This document shows positions 19,860-31,413 of a stretch of DNA of 64,000 nt, in pieces; position 1 is the stretch's first letter, and each line of letters starts with the position of its first letter. The stretch is from Archilochus colubris. Its lineage: Eukaryota; Chordata; Aves; Apodiformes; Trochilidae. The stretch spans positions 1,198,193 through 1,262,192 of the forward strand of contig CM041098.1 of the NCBI GenBank assembly GCA_023079485.1, given 5' to 3'. The notes beneath the pieces were generated by a model. It was not told the origin of the DNA. It worked only from the letters and a program-made list of their open reading frames with translations, and ran no database searches. The translations under genes were made by a program, and so were the position numbers.

Positions 19860-20300
19860 CACTTGCAGCATTGAAATATAATTTTTACAAGTTGATTTAT
19901 TGTTTGTTTAATGGCTTATGGACCAGTTTCCCTCTGCACAGGGGAGCCTGGCCCAGCATAGGACCTGTTAAAGGACACTCAGCCCTGGGGGATAACCTCC
20001 CAGCTGAAGGATGAGAGGCTGGCATGATGAAATGCTGTGAGTACAGATGCAACTCCTGGAAACTCACTTCCTGACTCCCTCCTTGAATGAGTTTAGTCCC
20101 CTGAATAAATGAGCCAAAGCTCCCGACTTGAAATCCCCAGCTTAGGAGCCCGCTGCAGATATTACTCACGTTGTTTAATGCAATCCTGGGAAGCTTTTGG
20201 ATGCTACAGTGACAAGCACAGTGTGAGCACTTGTACCAACGAGAAGAAAAAAGATGCTTCCTGCAAGCAGGCAGGAGAGAGCTTCAAGAAATTCGGTTCC
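19860..20300. promoter_or_regulatory. Possible conserved non-coding block
   Basis: AT-rich pieces (GTTGATTTATTGTTTG near 19891, CCTGAATAAATGAGCC near 20100, GATATTACTCACGTTG near 20157, GTTTAATGCAATCC) are spread through unique DNA. There is no repeat similarity I am confident of and no coding frame. Confidence 0.25.
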
Positions 20301-20401
20301 TAGCAGAGAGGGAGCCTCCCAGACCCACTCCTTATCTCGTCCTCTCTCCTGGGTGAGTTTGGTGTCTGTGTCACTGAAGTCAGGCAGAGAGCAGGGGTTT
20401 G

Positions 20402-20543
20402 AACTCACACAACCTCAGGGCTTGGAAGGGACCTCTGAAGATCATCGAGTAAAACCCCCTGCAAGAGCAGGACCAGAACAAGGGCAGGGAACTCAGAAAA
20501 GCCTCCAGATGGGTCCTGAAAGTCTCCAGAGAAGGAGATCTGG
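20402..20543 (-). mobile_element. CR1 LINE 3'-end fragment, older group
   Basis: Begins with the reversed terminus (GGCTTGGAAGGGACCTCTGA, AGATCATCGAG) and ends with GTCTCCAGAGAAGGAGATC, the older-group ORF end. It is 5'-truncated right where the next CR1 copy starts. Confidence 0.88.
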
Positions 20544-20545
20544 GG

Positions 20546-20725
20546 AATCATAGAACTGGCTGGGTTGGAAGGGACCTCAGAGATCATCAAGTCCAATCCT
20601 TGATCCACTACTGCTGCAGTTATCAGCCCATGGCACTGAGCCAGGGCTCTGTAACCCTCTATTTATGGACTGATTCAGGAAACCCCTCAAGGACCTCTTT
20701 ATCTTTAAACACCTGGTTAGAGGTG
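20546..20725 (-). mobile_element. CR1 LINE 3'-end fragment, second copy
   Basis: A fresh reversed terminus (GAATCATAGAACTGGC, GGTTGGAAGGGACCTCAGAG, ATCATCAAGTCCAATCC) follows within a few bases of the previous copy, with the same orientation. Its body (CCATGGCACTGAG) is a different CR1 group from its neighbour and fades after about 20710. Confidence 0.85.
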
Positions 20726-20919
20726 AGCATTTGCATGAGGGGTTTGTTTCACAGGGACTGAGCTGGACATCCAAGGGGGAAAAAAAGTCCCACCCTGAGA
20801 TCTTCAAAATGGGACTGAGAGGAAGCCTGCAGGTCTGATCCAAAGTAAGGTAACCATCTCCAAATCCTGCTCAGCTTGCCCCAGCCAGGAAGATAACCTC
20901 CTTCAGCTAATACTAAAAT
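20726..20919. other. Short spacer
   Basis: Nothing recognisable. Confidence 0.35.
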
Positions 20920-20945
20920 TTTCCTTTTTTTTTTTTTCTTTTTTG
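20920..20945. repeat. Poly-T tract
   Basis: T-run broken by a single C. Confidence 0.85.
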
Positions 20946-21392
20946 CCCTAGCAAAACCCCAAAGCTCCTCAGTCCTGCAGGGCTGGTGCTACAGGGCTGC
21001 AAGCAGCTGGACAGCTTCGGGGTCCTCTTCAGGGCTGGTCCAAGGCCATCAGCAACCCCTGGAGTGTCCCCTGGGTGCAGGTAGGTGTTGGCAGGGCTGG
21101 TGGGGTCCTCCTGGGCACACTGAGGAGTGCAGGGCAAGGGCAGAGGGACAGAGCTCTGGGGCACGGGCTGCAGTTCCAGGGATGGTTTCAGAATGAGTCA
21201 TGTGCAGGGGCTGGATGAGATAATACAATTGCACTGCTACCAGGAAGAATAACCAGAAAGGTTCTTGCAAAGAGATAATGAGGTCTGAAAGACTTGGAAG
21301 TGGTTTGTGGGTACCCTGGGGTGCTCTGCTGCCCGGCCTGTCTCCCTGCATAGGCTTCCCCTGGCTCGGGGTCAGCTCCCATGTGCCAGGTT
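20946..21392. other. Unique stretch
   Basis: The patch 21215-21290 (GATGAGATAATACAATTGC, AAAGAGATAATGAGG) is AT-rich with two GATA cores. No gene recognised. Confidence 0.4.
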
Positions 21393-21429
21393 ATCCTCAT
21401 CCTCATCTTCATCCTCATCCTCATCCTCA
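21393..21429. repeat. (ATCCTC)n microsatellite
   Basis: Six copies of a 6-bp unit, one with C-to-T variation. Confidence 0.95.
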
Positions 21430-21770
21430 GCTCTCTGCCTACCTGGGACTCAGCCTTTCCACTCCAACCAACCCCCAGCCCTGCTCCTTTCCCACTTTCT
21501 GCCCAAAGATGGGGCACAGAAGGGGTCCCTGCCAGGATGCACCTTGTTTTGTGTGTCCTGGGGCCCCTCCCTGCCTGGTTCTGCTGTGGAGCTCCCATCC
21601 CTGCTGCCTTTCGGGAGGGAATCCCAGAGCCTGAGCATCTCCCACTGCATCCCAGCCCTGTGCTGTGTCCCAGCAGTTCCCACGGGGGCCAGCGCTGGGA
21701 GTAGGAGCAGATTAAAACTGTCCATCGTGGAAGAATGTCAATATTTACATTCTCCAAGTGAAGTTCTCTC
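21430..21770. other. Unique GC-rich stretch
   Basis: No gene or repeat recognised. Confidence 0.4.
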
Positions 21771-21804
21771 TTTTTTTTTTTTTTTTTCCTGTTTTCTTTT
21801 TTTT
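21771..21804. repeat. Poly-T tract
   Basis: A 17-T run followed by further T-rich sequence. Confidence 0.9.
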
Positions 21805-21814
21805 TGCCACTTTC

Positions 21815-22160
21815 TCCCAGAAGTGTCTGTTAATACTGTTTTGAAAAGACACGGACCTAAAAGCAAGGCAACCAGGAGCTGACAGAATTAATAAAGGAGA
21901 GGCTGGGGCTTATGAAAATAAGATGATATTAACAAGATAATTATCTCTCATCAAATTAGTCCAGAGGGAGCCGAGCCAAGCTCCACTCAGTAGCCTGGAA
22001 GGAAAGGAACTGGCAGGGGAAGCTATTTGTATAACAACAATAGAAACACTCTGCCCTTCTCTAGGAAAGGGCTCGGAGCACCGAGACACCACTGCGATAA
22101 GTACTTTAGAAATGCAGATAGAGGCAACCTTTTGTCTGAGGAGCTGGGAGGCAGCTTCCA
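21815..22160. promoter_or_regulatory. Candidate enhancer with palindromic GATA site
   Basis: A perfect 12-bp palindrome AGATAATTATCT (21935-21946) contains two convergent GATA cores around AATT. Around it are CTGTTAATACTG, GACAGAATTAATAAAGG, AAATAAGATGATATTAAC, CATCAAATTAGTCC and ATAACAACAATAGAAAC. The block is unique DNA with no coding frame and looks strongly regulatory by motif density; this is inference. Confidence 0.4.
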
Positions 22161-22207
22161 GCCCAGAACAGCAGCTCCACAGCCTTGCTGGGGGAGCCTG
22201 GGACCTG

Positions 22208-22280
22208 GGGAGGGAACTGGGGACATGGGGAGGGAACTGGGGACACGGGGCAGGGTCCTGGGGACACGGGGCAGGGTCTC
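22208..22280. repeat. G-rich minisatellite, 20-21 bp unit
   Basis: About 3.5 copies of a unit like GGGAGGGAACTGGGGACATG, later copies changing to GGGCAGGGTCCTGGGGACAC. The G runs and short loops meet the usual G-quadruplex pattern. Confidence 0.93.
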
Positions 22281-22990
22281 GGCTCCCCAGGGCAGTGTTA
22301 GCACGAAGGCTTCGTCTCTTTCCCGCACACCCCATCCACCCTCTCTCATTTTCCCCCCTGCTTTTCTCTCTTTCTTCTTCCTTATTCACCACCACTCCCC
22401 CCCAGCTCTCTGTTGTTCTGAGCCTGGCAGAATTTTCCTCCCAGCCTGTGCCTATCTGGGTTTAGCGTCGCTGGAGAGCTCGCACTGATCTAACCTCTTT
22501 ATTTTCTTTTATTTCTAATCTTCCCCCTTTCAACGAAACAAAATGGCTGGGTTTAAAACCCTGTGCTGACACTGCCAGCCTGCTCACAGCTCTCCTGCTC
22601 TCAGCCCCCTCCAGCACTCGTGTCAGGAGCCTGGAAAAAGAAGGGGGAGATCTCAAGAGACAGCTCAGAGATGTTCCTACTCCTGCATCCCAGGATTTCC
22701 CGGGGGAGGACCCTACAACCTGTCCTCTCCTGGGGGAAAACCCTGCCTGGAGCATCCTCCTCTCCCCATCAAACCAGCTCTCAGGCCCCATAAAACCTTT
22801 CCCTGGACTCCAGGGAATGTTGTGCTTGCAGTTCCACTGCTGTGCTGGATTTCAGGTGTTTGGAGGAACTCGGTTTTCATTCCTGGTGGCTGTTTAGGGT
22901 GGGAGGGAGCAGTTTCCCCACTCTGAATGCAAAGCACCTGGAGGCTTTCGCCGGGGCTCTGGTTTGTAACCTCCCTCCGAAGGCTTTTTC
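22281..22990. other. Unique stretch
   Basis: AT-rich patch at 22488-22530 (CTAACCTCTTTATTTTC). No gene recognised. Confidence 0.4.
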
Positions 22991-22994
22991 TGCT

Positions 22995-23009
22995 CCCCTA
23001 GATGGCAAC
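22995..23009 (+). promoter_or_regulatory. Candidate CTCF site
   Basis: CCCCTAGATGGCAAC matches 13 of 15 positions of the CTCF core consensus CCASYAGRKGGCRSY. Occupancy is unknown; the call rests on this single motif. Confidence 0.35.
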
Positions 23010-24242
23010 TTAAGACAAGTATTTATCCATCAGAGAGCTGGGGAAGGCTGGCTGGGCAGAAAGGCGTGGGAGTGGGAGCAGATGATGGATGGAATTTGGG
23101 TTAATGCAGGAGGATGCTCTTGTGGAACCAGGCAAATGCCAGGATGGGGCTTGAGGGAGCCTTCTGCAAGGGTTTCTCCTCACTTCCCTCTCTGATGGGA
23201 AGGTTAAAGCTCTGTGCCTGGTTGTGCCTCACTAGAAAGCTCATGGAGCTGCAAACTCCATCAGTCTTCCCTGCTGTGTCTAAACAGGGCCTGGGAAAAG
23301 CTGCTGAGACCCAGACCTGGGCTGTGCTCCTGCTCTGCAGCTCCAAGAGGAGGGGTGCCTGGGGTCCTGCAGCCCCTGGGACCTGTTTGGACCTGGGACA
23401 GGGGCCCAGAGCCTGGAGCAGTGACAGGATCCCCAGCCTGGAGCAGGGACAGGGTCCCCCCCAGCCTCCCCATGAGGCCTCCTGGCTCCACCTCTGCTGG
23501 TGAAACCTCCACTTGCTCTTCCCATCGTTTCCTTCACCTCCTGCTCCTCCTCATCCTGCCTTTCCCTCCACCAGTGAGCATCCCACAGGACAGTGCACAG
23601 GTAAGTTTTGGGGCTCACTCTCAGAGCAGACACCCCAAAAGGGAATGGGATGCAACCAGGTTTTCCTAGGTAGACCTGGCAGAGCAACACCACCTAGGCA
23701 GCAAGCTCTGGTTAAATGCCAAAATGCTGAGGTTTGGGGAGGTCCTTGTGGAAAACCCTCAGCAAAACGGGGTCCAGAGGGATCTCCAGCCCTCCTGGGC
23801 AGTAAGGGAGGGTGACAGAGGGTGTGCAGCCACCTGCTTGGGGGATGCAGAGGCAGCTGTGGGGACAGTGCTGTGGTCCTGCCCTAGGAAACGTTGCATA
23901 GATGCAGAAGAGCAGTCCCAGCTCCTGAGGTCTTTCCCCCTGGTTGCCCAGCACTTGCCATCCTGGCTTTGGAGAGGCCCCTTTGGTGCGTGGGGGACTT
24001 GGTGTGACAGCTGTGACAGCAGTGGTCAGTGCAGAGGGTGCTGCCTGGCTGCTCCTCCTGGCTCAGCACGTGTCACAGCATCTTGCCCTGTGCCGGGCAG
24101 GCCCTGGAAAATAATTGTATCTTGTGGAGGCAGTGAATGAGTAAATGAGTGAATGAAGACTTTTGGCTTCTTCTGGCAGTGGAGAAAGCTGCACTCTCCC
24201 CATGTGCCAGGCTGCTGAGGTCTGCCAAGTGCAAAGCCATCA
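23010..24242. other. Unique non-coding stretch
   Basis: A loosely repeated CTGGAGCAG / GGGACAGG phrase occurs at 23395-23460. No gene or transposon recognised. Confidence 0.45.
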
Positions 24243-24311
24243 GAAAAAAAAAAAACAACAAACCAACCAAAAAGACAAACACGTGGAAAAAAAAAAAAAA
24301 AAAAAAAAAAA
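24243..24311. repeat. A-rich tract with 25-A run
   Basis: A-runs with ACAACAAACCAACCAA between them, ending in 25 consecutive A at 24287-24311. Confidence 0.92.
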
Positions 24312-25140
24312 GGCACGACTCAGTGAGCTAGAAAATGCCTGGGCTGGCGTGTGAAATTCCTCTGCACCAGCCCTGTCACTCCTCCTCAGCCTTGCACCCA
24401 GCTCTGCCTTTGATGGGCCTCGTTCCTCCTAATGCAAAGTGACAGGGTGCTGGAAAAAACAAAGGGTGGGGGCTCTGGGAGTCACACCCCGACCACCTCC
24501 CCGGGCTGGGCCCTCCCTTGGCTCCATCCCCTGGCTGCCTGCCAGCCTCTTGCCACCCAGCTCAGAGGAAGGGGCAAGAGGCAAAATGTTGGGTGCCACT
24601 TCCAATTAGGAAATGGTTTTATCTTCTGGGTTCCTGGCTCCCAGAGCCCTTTTCCTGGCAGCTGTGAAATGCCTCCCGTGGCTGCCTCTAGATGGATGCA
24701 CAGGAGATTTTTTTAATTTGCAGGCAGGGAGGGACCATCCTGGTTTGAACCCAAAGTGTCCCCCAGTCTGTTCCCTCTGCTGGCTTCTTGTCCCAGCCCC
24801 AGCTCAGAGCCCTGGGAAACCTTCCTGCCCAGGCAGGATTTGTGTTAGTGTTACAGCCTGGCTAATGAGCCCCAGGAATAATAATTGCTTGCTGGCTCCC
24901 CACCCAGAAATCCAACCTGCTGTGGATGCAGGAGGCTGAATTCCCCTCTCCTGCCATTGCACGAGCTCCTTGGGCACTTCTGGCCCTGCACGTGCCCTGA
25001 GCTGAGCCCCACTCCCCTTCAAAATGCTCATTTCCCAACCAGAACCCAAGATCCATCCCTGGCTCCAGTGCCTGCAAACCCCAGCTGGCCAGAGCCTGGC
25101 GAGCAAAAGGCTGAGGGAGAATCCCAGAAACCAGGACTGA
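24312..25140. other. Unique stretch
   Basis: CCTGGCTAATGAGCCCC and GGAATAATAATTGCTTGC (24857-24893) form a small TAAT-rich patch. No gene recognised. Confidence 0.4.
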
Positions 25141-25760
25141 GAATATAATTCATTTGCTAAGGAATATTTCAGGAAGAAAACAAGGTGCTGAAGGTCTCAT
25201 CCTGGCTGAACCATGGAGAACCTGCTGAGACCTTGACACCAGCCCTGGAGTTGGCAAAGTTCTCTGGAGATGGGAAAAGAATTCTGCTCAGAACCTGAAA
25301 CACATTGAAATGAGTGGCAAAGAGAAAAGAATCACAGATAAGAGATAAGGAGTCACAAATGACAGCAGCACAATCTTCACAGCTGCAGCAGACGAGCAGG
25401 AAAAGCAGCCCCATTCCTACCTGCAGAACATTATCTTGAAAAACAAGAAGTAATTAGCCTGCTAGGAGATAAGGCTCCAATTCCTTGCCTGGCTTCAAGC
25501 ATTTTGGTGCAGGAGAAGTTTGGGTCCCACCTGCCCACGGTGTCCCCAACACGAAATGGGCTTTGGTGCCTCCTGAAGGCTGTGGTGCTGCTGGGAATGT
25601 TTTCTCTTTAATTACTACTGTAAAATTGCCTTCATCTGTCTGAAGGCAAGGTGGTATTATTAGCACCGATTATTTAAGGCTGCAAAAGTTGAGCACACAT
25701 CTAGTGAGAGCTTGCAGAGAGCCTGATGGCCCTGCCAGGGTCTAATTTTACATCCTTGGC
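25141..25760. promoter_or_regulatory. Candidate conserved non-coding block
   Basis: AT-rich motifs include GAATATAATTCATTTGC (25140-25156), CACAGATAAGAGATAAGG, AGTAATTAGCCTG (25449-25461), TCTTTAATTACTACTG (25605-25620) and TATTATTAGCACCGATTATT (near 25655). A GC-rich section at 25490-25590 separates two halves. No coding frame. Confidence 0.3.
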
Positions 25761-26919
25761 TCTCCTCCCCACCAATGTTTGCTGGGCACCTCCTCCTCCA
25801 GCCAAGAGGGCTCTGCCCTCCTTTTGAGCTTGGTTTAAGCTTGTTTTTTGCTTTTCCTGAGCTCCTAGCTGTGTTGATCAAAGATAGGCCCAGCATTGTG
25901 TTCTCCTGTCAAGGATCCCGTGCCCTAACCAGGCTGGGGTTAGGGCTCTGTCCTATCTCCTCCAGCATCTGCTTGGGGAGCCCGAGGCTGGGAATGGGGA
26001 TGAGCTGTGCTGAATATGCAGGAGCTGCAGCCCAGATCTTGGCTTCCAAGCAGCTTGGTGCTGGAAAAGTGCTGAGGAAGGGTTTGGGAGCATGGCAAGC
26101 CACCAGTTAGGGCTTCCCTGCTTAATACCCTCCAGCAGTGACAAGAACTTGAAAGGCTTCCCAAGCCAGAGCTTGCATCTGCTTTGTTGTTGTAGTTGTT
26201 GTTGTTGTTTTATTTCAGTTCCCCCCTGGATCTTTGTGCTGGGAATTTGTGGAACTGCTCCCTGGGCTCCCCTGTGCAGGACCCCGAGGTCCTGGAACCC
26301 CTAAGCCCACCCTGCAGTGCTTGGGGATGTTTGGGGTATTTTTTCTCCATCGTTTCATTTGTTGTCTCCAGTTCTTCCTCGAGACTTCCCAGGTAAAACC
26401 CATTCCCATTCCCATGTTGTCTTCCCCCTCGCTTTCAAGCAGATTTCATTTGCTCAGATGCTTCTCCTGAGCGTATCCCCATGTCCCCGTGTCCCCATGT
26501 CCCCATTCACTGCCACCTTTCTCCTCTGCACTGCTTCTGCTGCTGACAAGTGCTCTGGGGATCACAGCTTCAAGACTTGGGCAGTGAGTGCTCCATAACT
26601 CTCCACCAGGGCAGAAAAATCCTTTTTTTTTTTTTTTTTTTGATCCCCCAGACCCCCAGACCCAACCTTGGCTCAACCTTTGCCACTTCCCAACCTGCTG
26701 AAGGAGGTTGCTCCCCTGTTCTTTGGAGGGCAGCTTGCACCCACCTCCTGGCAGGTCTTTCTTCTTCTCCATCCCACAGTGGAAAACGTGGGGAGTGGTT
26801 TGGGAGGTCCCAGACCCAACCCTGTGGTCCATCCCATGGGGATGAAGAGGAAAGAGGGTGATGAAAACCATCACAGCACGTAAGGAGGCAAAGCACAATC
26901 CTGCCTGCCCATTGTGCTT
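25761..26919. other. Unique stretch with three simple repeats
   Basis: Contains (GTT)n at 26184-26210, a (CCCCATGT)-like run at 26476-26506 and a 19-T run at 26623-26641. No gene recognised. Confidence 0.6.
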
Positions 26920-27070
26920 CACCGGCTCCTCATGTTTGACTTTGAAATGCTAATGTTCTGTTTAAAGAAGGTAATTTCATGTAACTTCTATCCACAGGAC
27001 TCAAAGAAGGTGTTTATTACAATCCAGTCTGTCCTGGGGCACAGGTAATGAATTATAGAGTTTTTCCCTG
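26920..27070. promoter_or_regulatory. Small AT-rich block
   Basis: GACTTTGAAATGCTAATG, GGTAATTTCATGTAAC and GGTAATGAATTATAGAG in unique DNA. A weak candidate for a conserved element. Confidence 0.2.
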
Positions 27071-27128
27071 ACCAAAATCCAGCCTGGCTCCTCCATGTCA
27101 AAGCTGTTCCCAGCCCCGGTGGGAGCCG

Positions 27129-27162
27129 GGATGGATGGATGGATGGATGGATGGATGGATGA
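27129..27162. repeat. (GGAT)n microsatellite
   Basis: Eight perfect copies. Confidence 0.95.
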
Positions 27163-27257
27163 GGCTCCTCCAGCACAGGGCCTAGGGAGGGCTCAGGTCC
27201 ATCTTCTGCACTGACACCTCTCCCCAGGACCCTTCCCTGCACCAGCAATCCCCTGCA

Positions 27258-27412
27258 TAGAAGGGGTTGGGAGGGACCTTCAAGCCCCCCCAGTGCCCCC
27301 CCTGCCATGCTCAGGGACACCTCCCCCAGCCCAGGGGGCTCCAAGCCCCATCCAACCTTCAACACTGCCAGGGATGGGGCAGCCACAGCTTCTGGGGGCA
27401 ACCTGTTCCAAC
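27258..27412 (-). mobile_element. CR1 LINE 3'-end fragment, young subfamily
   Basis: Reversed 3' UTR only (CCATGCTCAGGGACACCTCC, CCCATCCAACCTTCAACACT, GGGGGCAACCTG). The terminus is partly lost (GGTTGGGAGGGACCTTCAAG) and the 5' end stops near 27412. Confidence 0.93.
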
Positions 27413-27539
27413 ATCTGCACACATCTGGGCAGCTGAGGGCTGGCAGGGGAAAGGGGGCTGGGAGGGGGATTGCCCTTGCCCCCTCCTCACCCTTCAGGCT
27501 GCTGTCCTGGTGTGCTTCAGGGCTGCCAAGGTGCCCAGA

Positions 27540-27823
27540 TGTTTCGGGACAGAACATTTTAGTAGGGTCTGTTGTGATAGGACCAGGGATGATGTTTGTA
27601 ACCTGACAGAGGGGAGATTTAGGTGAGATGGTAGAATTTTTATATCCTGAGGGTGGTGAGATGCTGGGCCAGGTTGTCCAGAGAGGTGGGAGATGCCCCA
27701 TCCCTGGAAACACTCCAGGTCAGTTTGGATGGGGCTGTGAGCAACCTGGTCACATGAAGATGGGGATTGCACAAGATGACTTTTAAAGGCCTTTTCCAAC
27801 CCAAACCAGTCTGTGATCTGTGT
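27540..27823 (+). mobile_element. CR1 LINE 3' fragment
   Basis: Starts in the last part of ORF2 (sequence close to GATAGGACCAGGGATGATG, a DRTRDD-type frame), then GATGCCCCATCCCTGGAAAC, GGTCAGTTTGGATGGGGCTG and the end AAGGCCTTTTCCAACCC. Moderately diverged. It lies 130 bp from a copy of opposite orientation. Confidence 0.92.
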
Positions 27824-28651
27824 TTCTCTCCACCAGATGCACGTGGCTGAGCAGTGCCCTGACCTGTTGGGCCACCAGCCTGGGAGCAGGAGCCCCCCTT
27901 GCCCTGCTGCCTGGGGCTTTCTCTGGGAGCTGCAGTACCACAGAGTTCTTTTTGCAGGATTTACCTGCTGTACAGCTCGGGAAAGCTGGTGGAGCTTCAG
28001 GAGGTTCTTGCTCTTCATCTAACACCCTGCCCTGTGCTCCAGAGCAGAGCCCTTGAGCAGAGCATCCCCAGAGCAACCTGCACAAGCCCAGGTAATCTTT
28101 TCAGCTTCTCCAGGAGCAGCACCAACCAGCCTCATCTGAATAATGTTTTTCCTGGGGGTGTTGGGCACGCCAGGAATGTGTCAGAGCCTCCCAGCCTGTT
28201 TGTCCATGAGCATCTGGAGTCAATCTGTCTGCTAGCAGCTCAGAGAGACACTTACTCACTCCGGGGAAAGCTTGGGAAGGAGCTTGGGCAGCCGGGGTGG
28301 AGCGTGGCTCCACGGGGCTGGGCTGGCTGGGAGGCTTGGGACATGCAGAGACAACAGTGGGCTCCCTGCCAGGGATGGAGGGGATCAAAAAAAGCAGGAT
28401 CTGGAGAGCTGGTGTCCTCCTAGCACCCTGCTCTGAAGGGACACTCCCAAAAACTCAAGAGGAGTGATGAGAGCTGCTCTGTGCTGGGCAGCCCAGGCCG
28501 TGGAGTTTTGGGGACACAAACACTGATGGGAATCTGGAGATGAGGTTTGGACTTCTGGGCCATCTGCCCCTGGTGAACCTCTGGGGGTTTCCCAGCACTT
28601 TGAGGGGGTCTCTGCCTTTGGGGAGATCTCGTTGCTCTCTCTATCCACCTG
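27824..28651. other. Unique non-coding stretch
   Basis: No gene or repeat recognised. CATCTGAATAATGTTTTTCC near 28131 is a small AT-rich patch. Confidence 0.4.
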
Positions 28652-28940
28652 AAAGGAGGTTGTTCTCCCAGGGAACAAGTGATAGGACCAGAGGAAATGG
28701 TCTCAGGTTGCCCAGGGGAGCTTTGGATTGGAGAGCAGAAGAAACTTCTTCACTGGAAGGGCTTCTAAGTGCTGAACCAGGGCAGGGCTGGAGTCCCCAT
28801 CCCTGGAGGGCTATCAAAGCCTTGGAGATGTGGTGCTGAGGGACACGGGGCAGTGATGGCCTGGGCAGTGCTGGCTTTGCACTTGAACTTGATGCTCTTG
28901 GAAGTCTTTTCCAAGCAGAAGGATTCTGTGGTTCCCAGGG
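28652..28940 (+). mobile_element. CR1 LINE 3' fragment, GTCTTTTCC-ending group
   Basis: Begins with GGAGGTTGTTCTCCCAGGGA and AGTGATAGGACCAGAGGAAA (the end of ORF2), then GGCAGGGCTGGAGTCCCCAT, GTGGTGCTGAGGGACACGGG and GGAAGTCTTTTCCAAGC, with a degraded tail (GATTCTGTGGTTCC). Confidence 0.92.
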
Positions 28941-31375
28941 GCAGTGCAGGGGAGGAGCAGGAGGGGCTGGCTCTGCCCTCCCTTCCCTGGAGCAGAGCCT
29001 GTCCCTGCTCTGCATCACCAGCAGTGCCAGGAGAGCTTTCTGGATGACTTGGCATCCTGTCCTGTTAATAATGGAGAGTGAGGCTGCTGGGTTCTGTGTT
29101 CTGGTGTGAATTATGCACACAAAATGCAGAATGCTTAGGTAATGGTTTTTTGGTTTGGTTTTTTTTTTTTTTTTCCCATTTTGGTGCTGGGAAACTTTTC
29201 AGAAATCATTACCATGCACTTGGCTCTTGATCATTTTCTCCCTCTCTTCTCGGGCAATTTGGCAGGAGGGATTTTTTGTGACTGTTTCACTGCACCATGC
29301 TTGTGAGCAGGTTTAACCCCCCCAGAGCTTTGGGTGTGCCCCACTCCCTTCCCTTGCCTGGAGCTGCTTTGTTTCTGGTGCTTTCATTCCGGGGCGGGTG
29401 GATGAAGAGGAGGTGGATGGATGGGATCTGCTCAGAGGGCTTTGAAATTCCCCTTGGGATCCCCTGGGCATCCCCTGCACCTCCCAGTTCTCCCCCTGCC
29501 AGCTGATGAGAGGCTCTGCCTTCCCCAGGGACACCTGAAGAACAGGATAATTGCAGTGATACTGGTAGGGATGTTTCCAGAAGCACTGAACCATGGAGCA
29601 TCCCTGGAGTCTCCTCAGCTCCCCTCCCACCTCCCTGGGGAGCTTGGCTGTGGGCCACGTAGAGGAGCAGAGAAGTTCTTATCCCCCAAACATTCCTATG
29701 ATCCAAAAGTTTGTCTCTTCCCAGCTGATTTTTAGGAGATGTGGGGAAGGCCAGAGTGGAAGCAGGTGAAATGGGAAAGGTTTTGGGGCGTTCTGTTCCT
29801 CCTAGCAGCCTTTTGTCCCTTGGGATGATTCCCATGGCTGGGAAGCAGGCTTGCAAACCTTGCTCAGCTTCTGTCCTGCAGCCTCAGACACACTGAGGAG
29901 CTTTGATATTCCATGCAGGACCAGGCTGCTCCCCTTGGGAATGTAAGGATCCCTCCAGGCTGCTGCAGGGTCTGATGGAGGTGATGGGGAGGAATGGGCT
30001 GTTTCAAACCTTCATTTAGGGAAGGGAGGATTTCACCTCCATTAATTTGCCTGACAATTAAACACTTGTCTTAACAAACCCTTTCATCACCCATTGCATG
30101 CTGCTGAGGGATCTCTTCCAGAGCTGGGGTTTTAGAAGACCTTTGTCAGTGTCCCCACCACCTCCTGTTTCCTGGGAGGGCCATGTATTAGGGATCTTCC
30201 TCAGGCCCTGGCTGATGTCCTGCTCAAACCTGAGTTCCCTGCCAGCCCACATGGCTCCAGACCCTGCCAGACTGGATTTGCACCCATCCCACCTCTGTCA
30301 CCATTTGCAAGCTGAGCAGGGGGGCCCAGGAGGGTTTTGAGGGACCAGAGCCATGGGAGGATGGAGCTCCTGAAGCCAGCAGAGGACACAGTAAGGACAC
30401 ATCCAGCCTCAGAGCTGCTGCACCTTTGGCTCTGCCCTTTTGAAGCCAGGCTGCAGCTCAGCAGAGCAGGGCCCTGAGCCATGGGGGGGTGGGCAGAGGT
30501 TGGGTTGGCAGATTCTCTGCTGCTGCCTGAAGTTCCTGGGGTCCCTTTGGCTCCCTAATGCTGCAGAAAGGGCTGCCCTGCCCTGCCCCTCCATTCCCCT
30601 GCCCCCCCTGTGGAGGGCTCCTCTGAGACAAGAGGAATTTTGCTGTTATTAATCCCATTATTTCTGTCACCCAGTTTGCTGCCTCTCCAGGGAGGACTGA
30701 ACTGGAGAGCTGGGGTACTGGTTGCTGAAGTCTTCCCGTTGAGTGATGTTGGTCACCTCCAGCAGGTGCTGCCAGGCACGAGGTCCAAGGGTTTTTTGGG
30801 TGATTTCTGCAGCCTCCAGAGCTGGATGTGTGTGTGTGTGTTCAACCAGTGGCTCTGCTGCAGCCTGAAGCCCTTCCTGGTCCTTGAAGCCCTCTGTGTC
30901 CTGTGTGGCTCCTCCTGTGGCACTGCAAAGGGATCCCCCTCAGCCACCACCTCCAGGGTGAGTCAATTGCCAGGATTTCTGCTGAGCTGAATCCCCTCCC
31001 CTCACCTGGAGATGTTTGGTGTTCATTTTAGGAGATCCTTTTCCTGTTCCCAAGTATTCTAGCAAGCTTCCTCATTTCTGTACTCCAGAATCTCAATATT
31101 GTTGGGGATTTAGCCCTGGGAAGCTTTTGTGGCAGGGCTCAGGGCTGGCAATGGGATTTTTTGGGGCAGTGCTCAGGATTTCCAGGCTGTGGTTTTGAGG
31201 AACCTGGGATCTCTGGGTTATTTCTCTGCTCTGCCCATCCCAGCAGTGGCTGGAGGCTGTCGATGCCAGATCAATAGTGAGCTGCAAAGCCTCCAGCAAA
31301 CTGTGGGGAATTTCTGGTGCTTCTCCTCATGCAGGATAACAACCCTGCCTACGACTGGGGAGTTGGCTTGGTTTC
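28941..31375. other. 2.4 kb unique non-coding sequence
   Basis: T-rich tract at 29145-29174 and a short (TG)n at 30828-30840. The patch 30035-30080 (CATTAATTTGCCTGACAATT) is AT-rich and could be a small conserved element. No gene or CR1 seen. Confidence 0.45.
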
Positions 31376-31413
31376 TTTTTATTTATTTATTTATTTATTT
31401 ACTTTATTTTTAA
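31376..31413. repeat. (TTTA)n microsatellite
   Basis: About eight copies, the last ones imperfect. Confidence 0.93.
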
